A DNA stretch of 64,000 bases, from NCBI RefSeq assembly GCF_016918035.1, contig NZ_JAERWK010000008.1:310001-374000 (forward strand), in the 5' to 3' direction. Of the stretch, positions 8,384-17,996 are shown in pieces. The position numbers were made by a program, and so were the translations under genes. The notes beneath the pieces are model-generated. The model did not search any database and was not told the origin of the DNA. It saw only the letters and a list, made by a program, of their open reading frames with translations. The stretch comes from Nakamurella leprariae. Its GTDB lineage: Bacteria > Actinomycetota > Actinomycetes > Mycobacteriales > Nakamurellaceae. Every line of letters begins with the position of its first letter. The stretch's first letter is position 1.

Positions 8384-9268
8384 TCAGCCGATCGGCAACG
8401 GCAGGTCACTGCCCGACGCGCCGCGCAGCCCGTCGCGCATGGCGGCGGCCGGCGCCGGCACGTCGGTGATCAGCTCGAACTGCCGCAGTCCCTGGTGCAG
8501 CAGCATGTCCAACCCGGTGACCGTGACGCGCCCCGGTTCGCCGGCGGCGGCCAGCGCGGTCGGCCACGGGTGGTAGACGACGTCGAGCAGCACCGGCACC
8601 CCGGCCAGCAACGCGGCCAGGTGATCGGCCGTCCCGGCCGGCACCGTGGACACCACCAGGGTGGCGTTGCGGGCGGCGTCGTCCAGGTCGGCCTCGGTCC
8701 AGCCGACCGTGGTGACCGGCAATCCCAACGTGCGAGCCAGCTCCGCGGAGGCGGCCACGCTGCTCGGCCGGCGGCCGGCCAGCGTCACCTCACGCGACTG
8801 CAGTTCGGCCAACGCGGCCAGTACGGCCGCCGCGGTCCCCCCGCCCCCGAGGACCAGCACCCGTTCGACCGGACCCGACCCGCCGACGCCGGCGGCCCGG
8901 AGCGAGCCGATGACGCCGTCGACATCGGTGTTCTCGGCGAACCAGCCGCCGTCCAGCCGGCGCAGCAGGGTGTTGGCCACCCCGAGCACCTCGACCCGGT
9001 GGCTGCGGCCGGACGCCACGGCGGCGGCGGCCGCCTTGCCCGGCATCGTCACCGACAGACCGGCCCACTCCCGGCCCAGCCCAGCGACCAGCGCGGGCAG
9101 CGCCTCGGCCGTGCACTCGATCGCGTCGTACCGCCAGTCCACCAGCCCGGCGGCCTCGTACCCGGCGCGGTGCATGGCCGGTGAGAGCGAGTGCGCGATC
9201 GGCGATCCCAGCACGGCGGCCCGGCGTGGTTCTCCCGCCCGGCTCACCGGCGGCTCAGCCGAAGACAC
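8384..9268 (-). CDS. aroE: Shikimate dehydrogenase
   Basis: Reduces 3-dehydroshikimate to shikimate with NADPH in aromatic amino acid synthesis. 294 residues. The substrate-binding N-terminus has VLGSPIAHSLSPAMH, with the catalytic Lys in LSVTMPGKAAA; NTDVDG follows, then the nucleotide-binding loop VLGGGGTAAAVLAAL. The GTG start overlaps the mltG stop by 14 nt, so translation is probably coupled; a second in-frame GTG eight codons later is possible. Confidence 0.92.
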   Translation of the reverse strand: MSSAEPPVSRAGEPRRAAVLGSPIAHSLSPAMHRAGYEAAGLVDWRYDAIECTAEALPALVAGLGREWAGLSVTMPGKAAAAAVASGRSHRVEVLGVANTLLRRLDGGWFAENTDVDGVIGSLRAAGVGGSGPVERVLVLGGGGTAAAVLAALAELQSREVTLAGRRPSSVAASAELARTLGLPVTTVGWTEADLDDAARNATLVVSTVPAGTADHLAALLAGVPVLLDVVYHPWPTALAAAGEPGRVTVTGLDMLLHQGLRQFELITDVPAPAAAMRDGLRGASGSDLPLPIG

Positions 9269-10670
9269 CGTTGGCCCTGGCCCGTTCCACGCACGCCTCG
9301 TGCTCCTGCACCGTCACGCTGAAGCACGAGGCTCCCGTCTCGTCGATCTTCACGAAGAACAGCCAGGGCCCGGGCAGCGGGTCCATGGCCGCGGCCAGCG
9401 CGTCCGGCCCCGGCGACGAGATCGGCGTCGGTGGCAGGCCGTCGGCCCAGTAGGTGTTCCACGGGCTGGGGTTGGCCCGGTCGGCCGCCGAGGTGGCGAT
9501 CTGCGCCCGGTCCAGCGCGTAGTTCACCGTCGAGTCCATCTCCAGCTTCATCGGCACGGCCAGCCGGTTGACGATCACCCGTGCCACTTCGGGCATGTCG
9601 GCGACGATGCCCTCCCGCTCGACCACCGAGGCCATCACGACCAGGTCGTACGGGGTGGTGCCGAGGGCGGCCGCGCGGTCCGCGAGATCGGTGCCGTACC
9701 AGCCCGCCTGCGATCCGCTGATCACCGACCGCAGCGCCTCCAGAGCCGTGGATCCGGGCGCGATGTTGTAGTCACCGGGCAGGATCAACCCCTCCAGGCG
9801 CCGGGCCGGGTCGGGTGAGGTCTGCACGGCCTCAACCGCCCAGGACGGCACCCCGAGTTCGACCGGGTCCGCGGTGCGGGCGACCTCCCACAGCTCGTCG
9901 GTGGTGAAGCAGTCGGCCGGATCGGCCCCGTCCAGCTGGACGCACGCCGCCGCGGTGATCTGGCTGATGTAGCCGGCCACCGGGTCGGCGCCGGGCACCG
10001 TGACGTCGGCCAGCTGCCGACCGGGGACCAGCCGGACCTCGCCGACCCGGTTGTCCGCGGCGACCAGGTCGTCCGCCGCGGCCTGGGCGGACGCGTGCTG
10101 CCGGACCTTGTAGTAGCCCGGCTGCAGCGCCTTGACGTCGGCGTCGGTGCCGGCCACGGCCAGGAACGCGTCCGGGCTGGCCACCACCTGGGCCGCGGTG
10201 AGGGTGTCGGCGATGTCGGTCAGGCCGTCGCCGCCCTGCACCCGGACCACCGTCCAGGTGTCGCCGGTGCCGGCCCAGTCGGCCGTGCTGGTGGCGTCGT
10301 CCCGCCAGATCCGGAACCCGACGAACAGCCCGGCGACGATGGTCACCAGCACCAGGACGGCGATGACGGTCGACCGGGACCGCGACCGCCGGCGCCGGGT
10401 CGCCGCGGTGGCACCGCCCAGCGCCAGCACCGGATGCGGGTCGTCCGCGTGCGGATCACCGTGCGGGTCGTGATGCGGTTCCTGGTGCGGGTCGGCGTCC
10501 GAGTCGCGGGACGCGTCGGTCCGCGACTCGGGGTGCGGGTCCTGGTGCCCGTCCCCGGGCCGTGGCGGGGCGCCGGCGCCGCCCTGGGCGTGGCTGCCGG
10601 CCAGCACGGCCCGGAGACGCTCCAGGTCCATCTCCCTGTCGTGCCTCGGGGTGGGACGGTCGCCGGTCAT
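9255..10670 (-). CDS. mltG: Endolytic murein transglycosylase MltG (YceG-like)
   Basis: 471 residues. A cytoplasmic N-terminus of about 100 residues is rich in His/Asp/Pro. One membrane helix follows (STVIAVLVLVTIVAGLFVGF), then a LysM-like region and the YceG lytic domain. The domain carries LEGLILPGDYNI with the catalytic Glu, VVMASVVEREG, MKLEMDSTVNYAL and WNTYWADGLPPTPISSPG. It cleaves nascent glycan strands outside the membrane to set their length. It starts at ATG 10670 in a 4-nt ATGA overlap with ruvX. The His/Asp-rich cytoplasmic stretch (HPDPHQEPHHDPHGDPH-like) is unusual and could bind metal. Confidence 0.92.
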   Translation of the reverse strand: MTGDRPTPRHDREMDLERLRAVLAGSHAQGGAGAPPRPGDGHQDPHPESRTDASRDSDADPHQEPHHDPHGDPHADDPHPVLALGGATAATRRRRSRSRSTVIAVLVLVTIVAGLFVGFRIWRDDATSTADWAGTGDTWTVVRVQGGDGLTDIADTLTAAQVVASPDAFLAVAGTDADVKALQPGYYKVRQHASAQAAADDLVAADNRVGEVRLVPGRQLADVTVPGADPVAGYISQITAAACVQLDGADPADCFTTDELWEVARTADPVELGVPSWAVEAVQTSPDPARRLEGLILPGDYNIAPGSTALEALRSVISGSQAGWYGTDLADRAAALGTTPYDLVVMASVVEREGIVADMPEVARVIVNRLAVPMKLEMDSTVNYALDRAQIATSAADRANPSPWNTYWADGLPPTPISSPGPDALAAAMDPLPGPWLFFVKIDETGASCFSVTVQEHEACVERARANGVFG

Positions 10671-11275
10671 CGCGGGTCCTCCCCCACGAACCCCGAACCG
10701 GGGTCGGCACCGGCGTCACGGTCCAGCGCGGCGAGCGTGTCCAGCCGCTGCTGCAGGATCTGGACGGCCGCCTGCTGGTCGATGACCGGTCGGCGGGCCT
10801 TGCTGGACAGGCCGCGCTCGGCGAGCACCCGGTTCGCGGTGACGCTGGTGAACCGTTCGTCCACGTACACGACCGGGACCGGGGCCGGCCGGGTCGCCAG
10901 CCGACGCACCAGCGCGGCGCCCCAGCCGCGGGCGGCGCCCACCGCCCGGCCGTTGGCACCGGCCAGGGTCCGCGGCAGTCCGACCGCCACTTCCACCACC
11001 TCGTGTTCGTCGACCAGCGCGACCACGGCGTCCAGATCGGCGCCCCCGGATCGGTCACGGGGCAACGTCGTCACCGGCACGGCGACCGTCCCGTTCGGGT
11101 CACTCCGGGCCACGCCCACCCGAACGCTACCCACGTCGACGCCGAGCCGGACCCCGCGACGCGCCGCCGGCGGCGCCGCCGGGACCGGTTGCGGGGCCGC
11201 CGCCCCGGTGGGAGCGCCGGTCGGGGCGGGGGGGTCCGGGGGGACGCCGTCCGAGGCGTCCATCGGGTCGGTCAC
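10667..11275 (-). CDS. ruvX: Holliday junction resolvase-like protein (YqgF/RuvX)
   Basis: 202 residues. An RNase H-like fold begins after a Pro/Ala-rich N-terminus of about 40 residues with [28 protein letters not shown] and [11 protein letters not shown] carry the other acidic residues, followed by [10 protein letters not shown]. In bacteria YqgF acts on Holliday junctions and/or pre-16S rRNA end processing. Its GTG start overlaps the alaS stop in GTGA, so it is translationally coupled to alaS. Confidence 0.88.
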   Translation of the reverse strand: MTDPMDASDGVPPDPPAPTGAPTGAAAPQPVPAAPPAARRGVRLGVDVGSVRVGVARSDPNGTVAVPVTTLPRDRSGGADLDAVVALVDEHEVVEVAVGLPRTLAGANGRAVGAARGWGAALVRRLATRPAPVPVVYVDERFTSVTANRVLAERGLSSKARRPVIDQQAAVQILQQRLDTLAALDRDAGADPGSGFVGEDPR

Positions 11276-13947
11276 GACGCCCGGGCGGCCAGATCGTCCC
11301 GGAGGGCGGTGATGGCCGCGGGCACCCCGGAGGCGTCCGTGCCACCGCCCTGGGCCAGGTCGGGCTTGCCGCCGCCGCGACCGCCGACCGCGGGGGCGAA
11401 CGCCTTGACCAGGTCACCGGCCCTGACGCCGACCTGCACCGCGGGCGGGCTGACGGCCACGACGAACGACACCGCGCTGCCCTCGCCCGGGGCGAACAGG
11501 GCCACCACGGCGGGCCGGTCCTGCATCCGGCCGCGGAGCTCGGTGGCCAGCGTGCGGACGTCGTTCGCGCCGGTGCCGGCGGGCAGGGCGGCCGCGACCA
11601 GCGAGACACCGCCGACGACCTGCGCGTCGTCGACCAGCCGCCCGGAGGCGGCGGCCAGCTGGGCGGTGCGCAGCGACGCGAGCTCCTTCTCGGCCGACCG
11701 CAGCCGCTCGGTGAGCGCCTCGACCCGGCCGGGCAGCTCGGCCGGCTGCACCTTGAGCAGGCCGGCCAGCTGGGAGACCAGGGTGCGCTCGGCGGCCAGT
11801 CGGTGGAACGCCTCGATGCCGACGGCGGCCTCCAACCGGCGCAGGCCTGAGCCGACCGACGACTCGGCGGTCAGCGCGATCGGGCCGATCTGGCTGGAGT
11901 GCTCGACGTGGGTGCCACCGCACAGCTCGACCGACCAGGGGCCGCCGATCTCCACGATGCGGACGATGTCGTCGTAGGTCTCGCCGAACAGCGCGATGGC
12001 CCCCATGGCCTGCGCCTCCTGCTGGGTGCCGTACATCACCCGCACGCCGAGGTCGGCCCGGACCGCACGGTTGGCCGCCTCCTCCAGCTCGGCGCGCTGG
12101 TCCGGGGTGAGCGCCGCGTCCCAGGCGAAATCCAGCCGCAGGTAGCCGGGCTTGTTGTAGGAGCCGGACTGCAACGCCTGCGGACCGAGCACCTGCCGCA
12201 GGGCCGCGTGCACCACGTGGGTGCCGGAGTGGGCCTGCCGGGCACCGAGCCGCCACTCCGGGTCGACCGTGGCCAGCACCGAGGAGCCGGCCACGAGTTC
12301 GCCGTCGGTGACCCGCACCTTGTGCACGATGAGCTTGCGGTCGACCTTCTGCACGTCGATGACCTCGCCGCGCCCGGTGGCGGCCTCGATCCAGCCGGCG
12401 TCGGAGTCCTGGCCGCCGGACTCGGCGTAGAGCGGGGTGCGGTCGAGCACGATCTCGACGATCTGGCCCTCGCCGGCCCGGTCGGCCAGGTTGCCGTCCA
12501 CGACGATGCCGCGGACGGTGCCCTCGGTCTGCAGCTCGGAGTAGCCGGTGAACTCCGGCACGCCCTGATCGAGCAGGCCGCGGTACACGGACAGGTCGGC
12601 GAACCCGCCCTTGCGCGCCTTGGCGTCAGCCCGGGCGCGATCCTTCTGCTCCTGCATGAGCCGCTCGAACTCGCCGACGTCGACGGTCAGCCCGGCCTCG
12701 GCGGCCATCTCCAGGGTCAGGTCGATCGGGAAGCCCTGGGTGTCGTGCAGGGTGAACGCGGTGCTGCCGGGCAGCACCGTCGTCTCCTCGGCGCGCAGCT
12801 CGTCCCGCGCGACCTCGAACAGCTTGGAGCCCGAGGCGATGGTGCGCAGGAAGGCCTGCTCCTCGGTGCGGGCGATCCGCTCGATCCGCTCGAAGTCGCT
12901 GGTCAGCTCCGGGTACGACTCGCTCATCAGGTCGCGGACGCCTGCGACCAGCGTCGGCATCACCGGGTCGGTGACGCCCAGCAGCCGGGCGGCGCGGACG
13001 GCCCGGCGGATGAGCCGGCGCAGCACGTAGCCGCGGCCCTCGTTGCCCGGGGTGACGCCGTCGGCGATGAGCATGGTGCCGCTGCGGGCGTGGTCGGCGA
13101 TCACCCGGAAGCGGACGTCGGAGGTGTGCTCGGCGCCGTACCGCACGCCGGACAGCCGCTCCATCGTCGCGATGATCGGTCGCAGCAGGTCGGTCTCGTA
13201 GACGTTGTCGACGCCCTGCAGCAGGAACGCGAGCCGCTCGACGCCCAGACCGGTGTCGATGTTCTGCTGCGGAAGCGGTCCGAGGATGGGGAAGTCCCCC
13301 TTCCCCGCACCGTCGGACTCGCCGCGCACGTCCTGCATGAAGACCAGGTTCCAGATCTCCAGGTACCGGTCCTCGTCGGCCACCGGGCCGCCCTCGACGC
13401 CGTACTCCGGGCCGCGGTCGTAGTAGATCTCCGAGCACGGGCCGCACGGGCCGGGCACGCCCATGGACCAGAAGTTGTCGTCCATCCCGCGCCGCTGGAT
13501 CCGCTCCGCGGGCAGGCCCGCGATCTCCTGCCACAGCCGGATGGCCTCGTCGTCGGACTGGTACACGGTGACCCAGAGCCGCTCGGGGTCGAGGGCGAAG
13601 CCCCCCTCGTCCAGCGGCGCGGTCAGCAGCGTCCAGGCGTGCTCGATGGCGCCGGCCTTGAAGTAGTCGCCGAACGAGAAGTTGCCGGCCATCTGGAAGA
13701 ACGTGTTGTGTCGGGTGGTGACGCCGACGTTGTCGATGTCACCGGTGCGGACGCACTTCTGCACGCTGGTCGCCCGCGGGTACGGCGGCGTGCTCTGGCC
13801 GAGGAAGTAGGGCTTGAACGGCGCCATGCCGGCGATGGTGAAGAGCACCGTGGCGTCCTGGCTGATCAACGACGCCGAGGGCACGACGGTGTGTCCGGCC
13901 CGTTCGAAGTGGTCCAGGAAGCGGCGCCGGATCTCATGAGTCTGCAC
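11272..13947 (-). CDS. alaS: Alanyl-tRNA synthetase
   Basis: Charges tRNA-Ala. 891 residues, full length. The class II catalytic core at the N-terminus shows [20 protein letters not shown] and [20 protein letters not shown]. The editing domain has [16 protein letters not shown] (HxxxH) and [16 protein letters not shown] (C-x3-H zinc site). A C-terminal C-Ala domain ends in [15 protein letters not shown]. The GTG at 13947 gives the family-typical N-terminus [11 protein letters not shown]. First gene of a tightly packed run alaS-ruvX-mltG-aroE. Confidence 0.97.
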   Translation of the reverse strand: MQTHEIRRRFLDHFERAGHTVVPSASLISQDATVLFTIAGMAPFKPYFLGQSTPPYPRATSVQKCVRTGDIDNVGVTTRHNTFFQMAGNFSFGDYFKAGAIEHAWTLLTAPLDEGGFALDPERLWVTVYQSDDEAIRLWQEIAGLPAERIQRRGMDDNFWSMGVPGPCGPCSEIYYDRGPEYGVEGGPVADEDRYLEIWNLVFMQDVRGESDGAGKGDFPILGPLPQQNIDTGLGVERLAFLLQGVDNVYETDLLRPIIATMERLSGVRYGAEHTSDVRFRVIADHARSGTMLIADGVTPGNEGRGYVLRRLIRRAVRAARLLGVTDPVMPTLVAGVRDLMSESYPELTSDFERIERIARTEEQAFLRTIASGSKLFEVARDELRAEETTVLPGSTAFTLHDTQGFPIDLTLEMAAEAGLTVDVGEFERLMQEQKDRARADAKARKGGFADLSVYRGLLDQGVPEFTGYSELQTEGTVRGIVVDGNLADRAGEGQIVEIVLDRTPLYAESGGQDSDAGWIEAATGRGEVIDVQKVDRKLIVHKVRVTDGELVAGSSVLATVDPEWRLGARQAHSGTHVVHAALRQVLGPQALQSGSYNKPGYLRLDFAWDAALTPDQRAELEEAANRAVRADLGVRVMYGTQQEAQAMGAIALFGETYDDIVRIVEIGGPWSVELCGGTHVEHSSQIGPIALTAESSVGSGLRRLEAAVGIEAFHRLAAERTLVSQLAGLLKVQPAELPGRVEALTERLRSAEKELASLRTAQLAAASGRLVDDAQVVGGVSLVAAALPAGTGANDVRTLATELRGRMQDRPAVVALFAPGEGSAVSFVVAVSPPAVQVGVRAGDLVKAFAPAVGGRGGGKPDLAQGGGTDASGVPAAITALRDDLAARAS

Positions 13948-14016
13948 GGGGAGGGGTTCTCCAGGGGTGGGGTCGCGACGGGGGCCGCGAGGTCGGGAGG
14001 CGGAGGCGGACCCGGC

Positions 14017-14391
14017 TCAGGCGGTGCGGCGGGCCTGTCGGCGGGCGGCCCGCTGCTCGGCGGGGGTCGACGGGCGCGCCGGCGGCACCGCCTCGGGCAC
14101 CGGGTCCGGTCCGGCCAGCTCGGGGCCGACCATGACCACGGCGCCGGTGTGGTTGTCGATCATGGGGCGGTAGCTGGCCTGGCGGTTGACCGCCCCCTGT
14201 CGCACGTCGGCCGCGAACGAGCCGACGGCGTTGCCCAGCTCGGCGATGGCGTCCGCGACGTCGGCGGCGATCGCCGACGGTGTCAGCTTGGCCGCCATGG
14301 CCTGCCGCGCGGCCTCCTTGGCCCGCCGGGTCCGTCGCATCGACAGCGCACCACACGCGACGCCGGCCGCGAACCAGTAGCTCCGCTTCAC
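14017..14391 (-). CDS. Small DUF6167-like membrane-associated protein
   Basis: 124 residues. GTG start with GGAAGGGGA about 6 nt upstream. A short hydrophobic N-terminus (YWFAAGVACGALSM) is followed by a basic RRTRRAKEAARQ stretch and a helical region. It then has SYRPMIDNHTGAVVMVGPEL and a polar Ala/Arg-rich end. A gene of this kind commonly sits between rarA and alaS in actinobacteria. Function unknown; the family name is from position and size rather than an identified signature. Confidence 0.6.
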   Translation of the reverse strand: MKRSYWFAAGVACGALSMRRTRRAKEAARQAMAAKLTPSAIAADVADAIAELGNAVGSFAADVRQGAVNRQASYRPMIDNHTGAVVMVGPELAGPDPVPEAVPPARPSTPAEQRAARRQARRTA

Positions 14392-14608
14392 CCGCCGTGT
14401 CCCCTTCCCCGTCCGGCCGGACGGGGATCCGACGGCCGCCCCGCCTGCGGGAGGCGGTGCGGGACCGAGCGGCAGGTCCCCGACCAGCATCGATGTCGCG
14501 CCCCCGGACTCCGGCGGGGTTCCGATCGAGTCGGACGATCGCCGTCGCCGGGCGCAGGGGTGAGGGTACCCGGCGGACCGGCGACCAGTGGCTGGTCGGC
14601 AGGGCACG

Positions 14609-14628
14609 CGGCCGGTCCCCACCGGCCG
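14609..14628 (-). terminator. Hairpin after rarA
   Basis: CGGCCGGT and ACCGGCCG form an 8-bp stem with a CCCC loop, 14 nt beyond the rarA stop. There is no T-tract. A second perfect hairpin (14407-14426, CCCCGTCC-GGCC-GGACGGGG) lies just before the ribosome site of the next gene. Confidence 0.45.
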
Positions 14629-14641
14629 GCGGGCCGGACGG

Positions 14642-16111
14642 TCAGCCCTCGGTCCCGAGTCCGCTGGAGCCGTTCGGCGGTGTTCCGCGCACCGCGCTGC
14701 GCAGCTTCGGCAACCGCTCGGCGACCGCGCGCTCGGCCCCCCGCGGCACCGGTCGGTAGTAGTCGCGCCCGACGAGAGCATCCGGCGGGTACTGCTGGGC
14801 GGCCAGGGCGTCGGGCCGGTCGTGCGGGTACACGTACCGCTGGGCGTTGCCCAGCTTCGCGGCACCCGGGTAGTGCCCGTCCCGCAGGTGCGGCGGCACG
14901 CTGCCGGCCAGCCCGGCCCGCACGTCGGCCATGGCCGCGTCGATGGCCATGACGACCGCGTTCGACTTGGGCGCGGTGGCCAGGTGGATGGTGGCCTGGG
15001 CCAGCCCGATCCGCGCCTCCGGCAGCCCGACGAGCTGCACGACCTGGGCCGCGGCCACCGCCACGGGCAGTGCGGTCGGGTCGGCCATCCCGATGTCCTC
15101 GCTGGCGTGCACCATCAGCCGGCGCGCGATGAAGCGTGGGTCCTCCCCCGCCTCGATCATCCGGGCCAGATAGTGCAGCGCGGCGTCGACGTCGCTGCCC
15201 CGGATCGACTTGATGAACGCACTGATCACGTCGTAGTGCTGGTCGCCGTCCCGGTCGTAGCGGACGGCGGCCCGGTCCACCGCGGCCTCCACCGCCGGCA
15301 GGTCGACCTCGGGGACCGCCGCCCCGGCCTCGTCGGCTGCCGGTTCTGGTGTCGAGGCCGCCGCCAGCACCGAGTCGGCCGCGGCCTCCAGCGCGGTGAG
15401 CGACCGACGGGCGTCGCCGCCGGCCAGGGCGACCAGGTGGGCCTTGGCCTCGTCGGCCAGGGTGACCCGGCCGGCCAGCCCGCGCGGGTCGGTGACCGCC
15501 CGGTCCAGCACCTCGGCGATCTCGGCGTCGGTGAGCGGCTGCAACTGCAGGACCAGCGAGCGTGACAGCAGCGGCGAGACGATGGAGAAGAAGGGGTTCT
15601 CGGTGGTGGCCGCGACCAGCACCACGGTGCGGTCCTCCACCGCCCCGAGCAGCGAGTCCTGCTGGGTCTTGGAGAACCGGTGGACCTCGTCGATGAACAG
15701 CACCGTCTGCTCGCCGGAGGTGCGCAGCTCGCGGCGGGCCGCCTCCAGGACGGCGCGGACCTCCTTGACCCCGGCCGACACCGCCGACAGCTGGGCGAAG
15801 CGGCGGCCGGTCGACCCGGCGACCAGGGTGGCCAGCGTCGTCTTGCCGGTGCCGGGCGGGCCGTAGAGGACCAGCGACGAGGGCGCGCCGCCCTCGACCA
15901 ACCGGCGCAACGGCGACCCCGGCCCGAGCAGATGCTGCTGCCCGGCCACCTCGTCCAGCGACCGCGGCCGCATCCGGGCGGCCAGCGGCTCGCGAGGATC
16001 GACCGGCCGGGTCGGCGACCACGCCGCCGCACCGACCGGTCCGTCCACGGCCGTCCGCCCGCCCCGGGCGGGCGCCGGGTCGGAGAACAGGCCGGGTTCG
16101 GGGTCGGTCAC
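14642..16111 (-). CDS. rarA: Replication-associated recombination ATPase RarA (MgsA)
   Basis: 489 residues. AAA+ ATPase of the clamp-loader clade: [18 protein letters not shown] at the N-terminus, Walker [13 protein letters not shown], Walker [17 protein letters not shown], sensor 1 ATTENPFFS, and the arginine-finger region after it. The C-terminal tetramerisation part has [18 protein letters not shown] and [10 protein letters not shown]. It acts at stalled replication forks. The GTG start gives [11 protein letters not shown]. Last backbone gene before the long accessory insertion. Confidence 0.93.
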   Translation of the reverse strand: MTDPEPGLFSDPAPARGGRTAVDGPVGAAAWSPTRPVDPREPLAARMRPRSLDEVAGQQHLLGPGSPLRRLVEGGAPSSLVLYGPPGTGKTTLATLVAGSTGRRFAQLSAVSAGVKEVRAVLEAARRELRTSGEQTVLFIDEVHRFSKTQQDSLLGAVEDRTVVLVAATTENPFFSIVSPLLSRSLVLQLQPLTDAEIAEVLDRAVTDPRGLAGRVTLADEAKAHLVALAGGDARRSLTALEAAADSVLAAASTPEPAADEAGAAVPEVDLPAVEAAVDRAAVRYDRDGDQHYDVISAFIKSIRGSDVDAALHYLARMIEAGEDPRFIARRLMVHASEDIGMADPTALPVAVAAAQVVQLVGLPEARIGLAQATIHLATAPKSNAVVMAIDAAMADVRAGLAGSVPPHLRDGHYPGAAKLGNAQRYVYPHDRPDALAAQQYPPDALVGRDYYRPVPRGAERAVAERLPKLRSAVRGTPPNGSSGLGTEG

Positions 16112-16165
16112 CGGGGCAGGCTACCCAGCGGGGCGGACCGTCCTCAGGTGATCCGACGTCTCCGA

Positions 16166-17605
16166 TCAGCGCGCCCCCGCGCCGGCCAGCACCGTGCCGT
16201 CCCCCGCTCGGGACCGCAACTCGCCGTCGAACACGATGCGGCCGCGGGCCAGCACCAGGTCGATGGCCCCGGTGACGGTGAAGCCCTCGTACGGCGTCCA
16301 CCCGGCGTTCGACTGCATGTCGGCCACGTCGACGGTCCAGCTGCGCGTCGGATCGAAGGCCACGATGTCCGCGTCGTACCCGGGGGCGATCGCCCCCTTG
16401 CGGTCCTGCAGTCCGTAGCGACGGGCTGGATTGATCGTCATCGCGGCGATCGCCGCGTCGAACGCGGCCGGCGACCGGCGGAACGCCTCGGCCAGCACCA
16501 GCGGGTAGATGGTCTGCACCCCCGGGGCGCCCGAGTGGTTGTCGAACACGTTGCGGTGCCGCTTGAACGCTTTGGGCCACGGCGCGTGGTCCGAGCTGAT
16601 CACATCGACCTGCCCGGCCTCCAGCCGCTGCCACAGCCCCTCCCGCGCGGCGGCGGTGCGCAAGGGCGGGTTGATCTTCAGCTGGGTGCCCTGGCGAACC
16701 ATGTCCTGCTCGTCGAGCAGCAGGTAGTGCGGGCAGGTCTCCATGGTGACGTCGGCCCCCTCGGCCGCCCACCGGTTCACCAGGTCGACCGACCGCGGCA
16801 GGCTGGTGTGGCACAGGTGCACCGGCGCACCCGCGGACCGAGCGATCTCCAGAGCGGTCAGCACCCCCAGGGTCTCGGCCACCGGCGGTCGACTGCGCAT
16901 GTGGGCCAACGGGTCATCGCCCTCGTCCCGCAGCTGGCCGAGCAGGTGGCGGATGATCTCATCGTTCTCGGCGTGCACGCACACCGTGGCCCGGTTGGCC
17001 GCCGCGGCGGTGAACACCTCCAGCAGGTCCCCGTCCGGGACCCGGGGGAAGCGGAACGAGTCGGTGTTGAACAGCGAGACCTTGAAGCCGGCGGCGCCGG
17101 CCGCCACCATGGCGTCCATCTCGCGCCAGCCCCCGGCGGGCAGCGCGGTCCCCAGCATCGCCATGTCGACGTGCGCCTCACGCTCGGCGAGTTCCCGCTT
17201 GACCAACCACTTCTCCCGGTCGGCGATCGGACCGGTGCCGTCGTAGGGCATCTCGACGATCGTCGTCACCCCTCCCGCGGCGGCGGCCCGCGTCGCGGCC
17301 GCGATGCCCTCGCCGCCGTGGCTCAGGCAGTGCACGTGAGCGTCGACCATGCCGGGCACCAGGTAGGCCTGTCCGGCGTCGGTCAGCCGGTCCACCGGAA
17401 CCGCCCCGGGTTCGGCGACGGCCAGGATCCGGCCGCCGGAGATGAGCACGTCGCTCAACCGCCAGCTGCCGTCCGGCCGACGCGCCCGGCCGCGGACGGC
17501 GTGCGACACGGGAGCCATCGCGACCGGCGCCACCGGAACCCCGCTCTCCACGTCGTCGGACGGTCCGTCAGCGGCTGGATCGGCGGTCGGCAGTTGCACA
17601 GTCAT
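16166..17605 (-). CDS. Cyclic amidohydrolase (allantoinase/hydantoinase family)
   Basis: 479 residues. Metal-dependent amidohydrolase that opens cyclic amide rings. Visible ligands: H90 and H92 in MVDAHVH, the likely carbamylated K175 in GFKVSLF, His in CVHAEND, His in HLCHTSLPRS and Asp in SSDHAPW. TCPHYL is typical of the hydantoinase/allantoinase/dihydroorotase group. Blocks such as GVTTIVEMPYD favour allantoinase-like over dihydropyrimidinase, but the substrate is not settled. The ATG at 17605 follows a weak purine site; the frame stays open upstream. It is divergent from the MFS gene, with a shared-operator candidate between them. Confidence 0.85.
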   Translation of the reverse strand: MTVQLPTADPAADGPSDDVESGVPVAPVAMAPVSHAVRGRARRPDGSWRLSDVLISGGRILAVAEPGAVPVDRLTDAGQAYLVPGMVDAHVHCLSHGGEGIAAATRAAAAGGVTTIVEMPYDGTGPIADREKWLVKRELAEREAHVDMAMLGTALPAGGWREMDAMVAAGAAGFKVSLFNTDSFRFPRVPDGDLLEVFTAAAANRATVCVHAENDEIIRHLLGQLRDEGDDPLAHMRSRPPVAETLGVLTALEIARSAGAPVHLCHTSLPRSVDLVNRWAAEGADVTMETCPHYLLLDEQDMVRQGTQLKINPPLRTAAAREGLWQRLEAGQVDVISSDHAPWPKAFKRHRNVFDNHSGAPGVQTIYPLVLAEAFRRSPAAFDAAIAAMTINPARRYGLQDRKGAIAPGYDADIVAFDPTRSWTVDVADMQSNAGWTPYEGFTVTGAIDLVLARGRIVFDGELRSRAGDGTVLAGAGAR

Positions 17606-17996
17606 GAACACATCCCGGGCGAGTTGGAACGGAGCGGAGCGAGCATGGGGCGGACCACCGGCGATCGACCGGTGCCGCGCGTCCGGGCAGTGCCGTCGGC
17701 GATCGACGAGCACCGGGCCCGCTGGTCATTCAAGGCCGAGAGACCCCGATGGGGAACGAGTCCCGCGCAGACGGAAACGCAACGTTGACACGGTTCCTGC
17801 GCAGCGGGAATGACGACGGCGGTCCCGCGCATTCTCGCTTCCTGAGATCGGTGTTACGCCCTTGGAACGGTTCCGGCGCCGCGGGTCGATCCACGCAGTT
17901 GCGGTGTTTCGATGACCGACAACGCTCGGACGGCTCCCCCGAACGGGGTCGAGCCGCCTGAGTGACCACCACGCTCCGCTGTCGAGAGAAGGACCG
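17606..17996. other. Divergent promoter region of hydantoinase and MFS genes
   Basis: 391 nt without a gene. It contains a TTGACA at 17785-17790 with a poor -10 (GAATGA) 17 nt later. TTCC-N9-GGAA sits across the spacer, and the operator candidate lies at 17853-17874. The TTGGAACGG half of that operator recurs at 17624-17632, close to the hydantoinase start. Confidence 0.4.
17853..17874 (-). promoter_or_regulatory. Operator candidate, site A of shared motif
   Basis: Read on the minus strand: GGAAC-C-GTTCC, 5 nt, then CGTAAC. The 11-nt inverted repeat and the 5-nt spacing match sites B and C. The distal hexamer agrees with GTTAAC only in its last four bases (TAAC). It lies 123 nt upstream of the MFS start and 248 nt upstream of the hydantoinase start. 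Confidence 0.5.

Noticed and set aside
11899-14952. 1017-codon forward open frame opposite alaS
   Set aside because: Antisense of alaS and the start of rarA; no ribosome site and low-complexity translation.
17785-17813. Promoter with TTGACA for the MFS gene
   Set aside because: The -35 is perfect, but the hexamer 17 nt later (GAATGA) is poor. Kept only as a note in the region entry.
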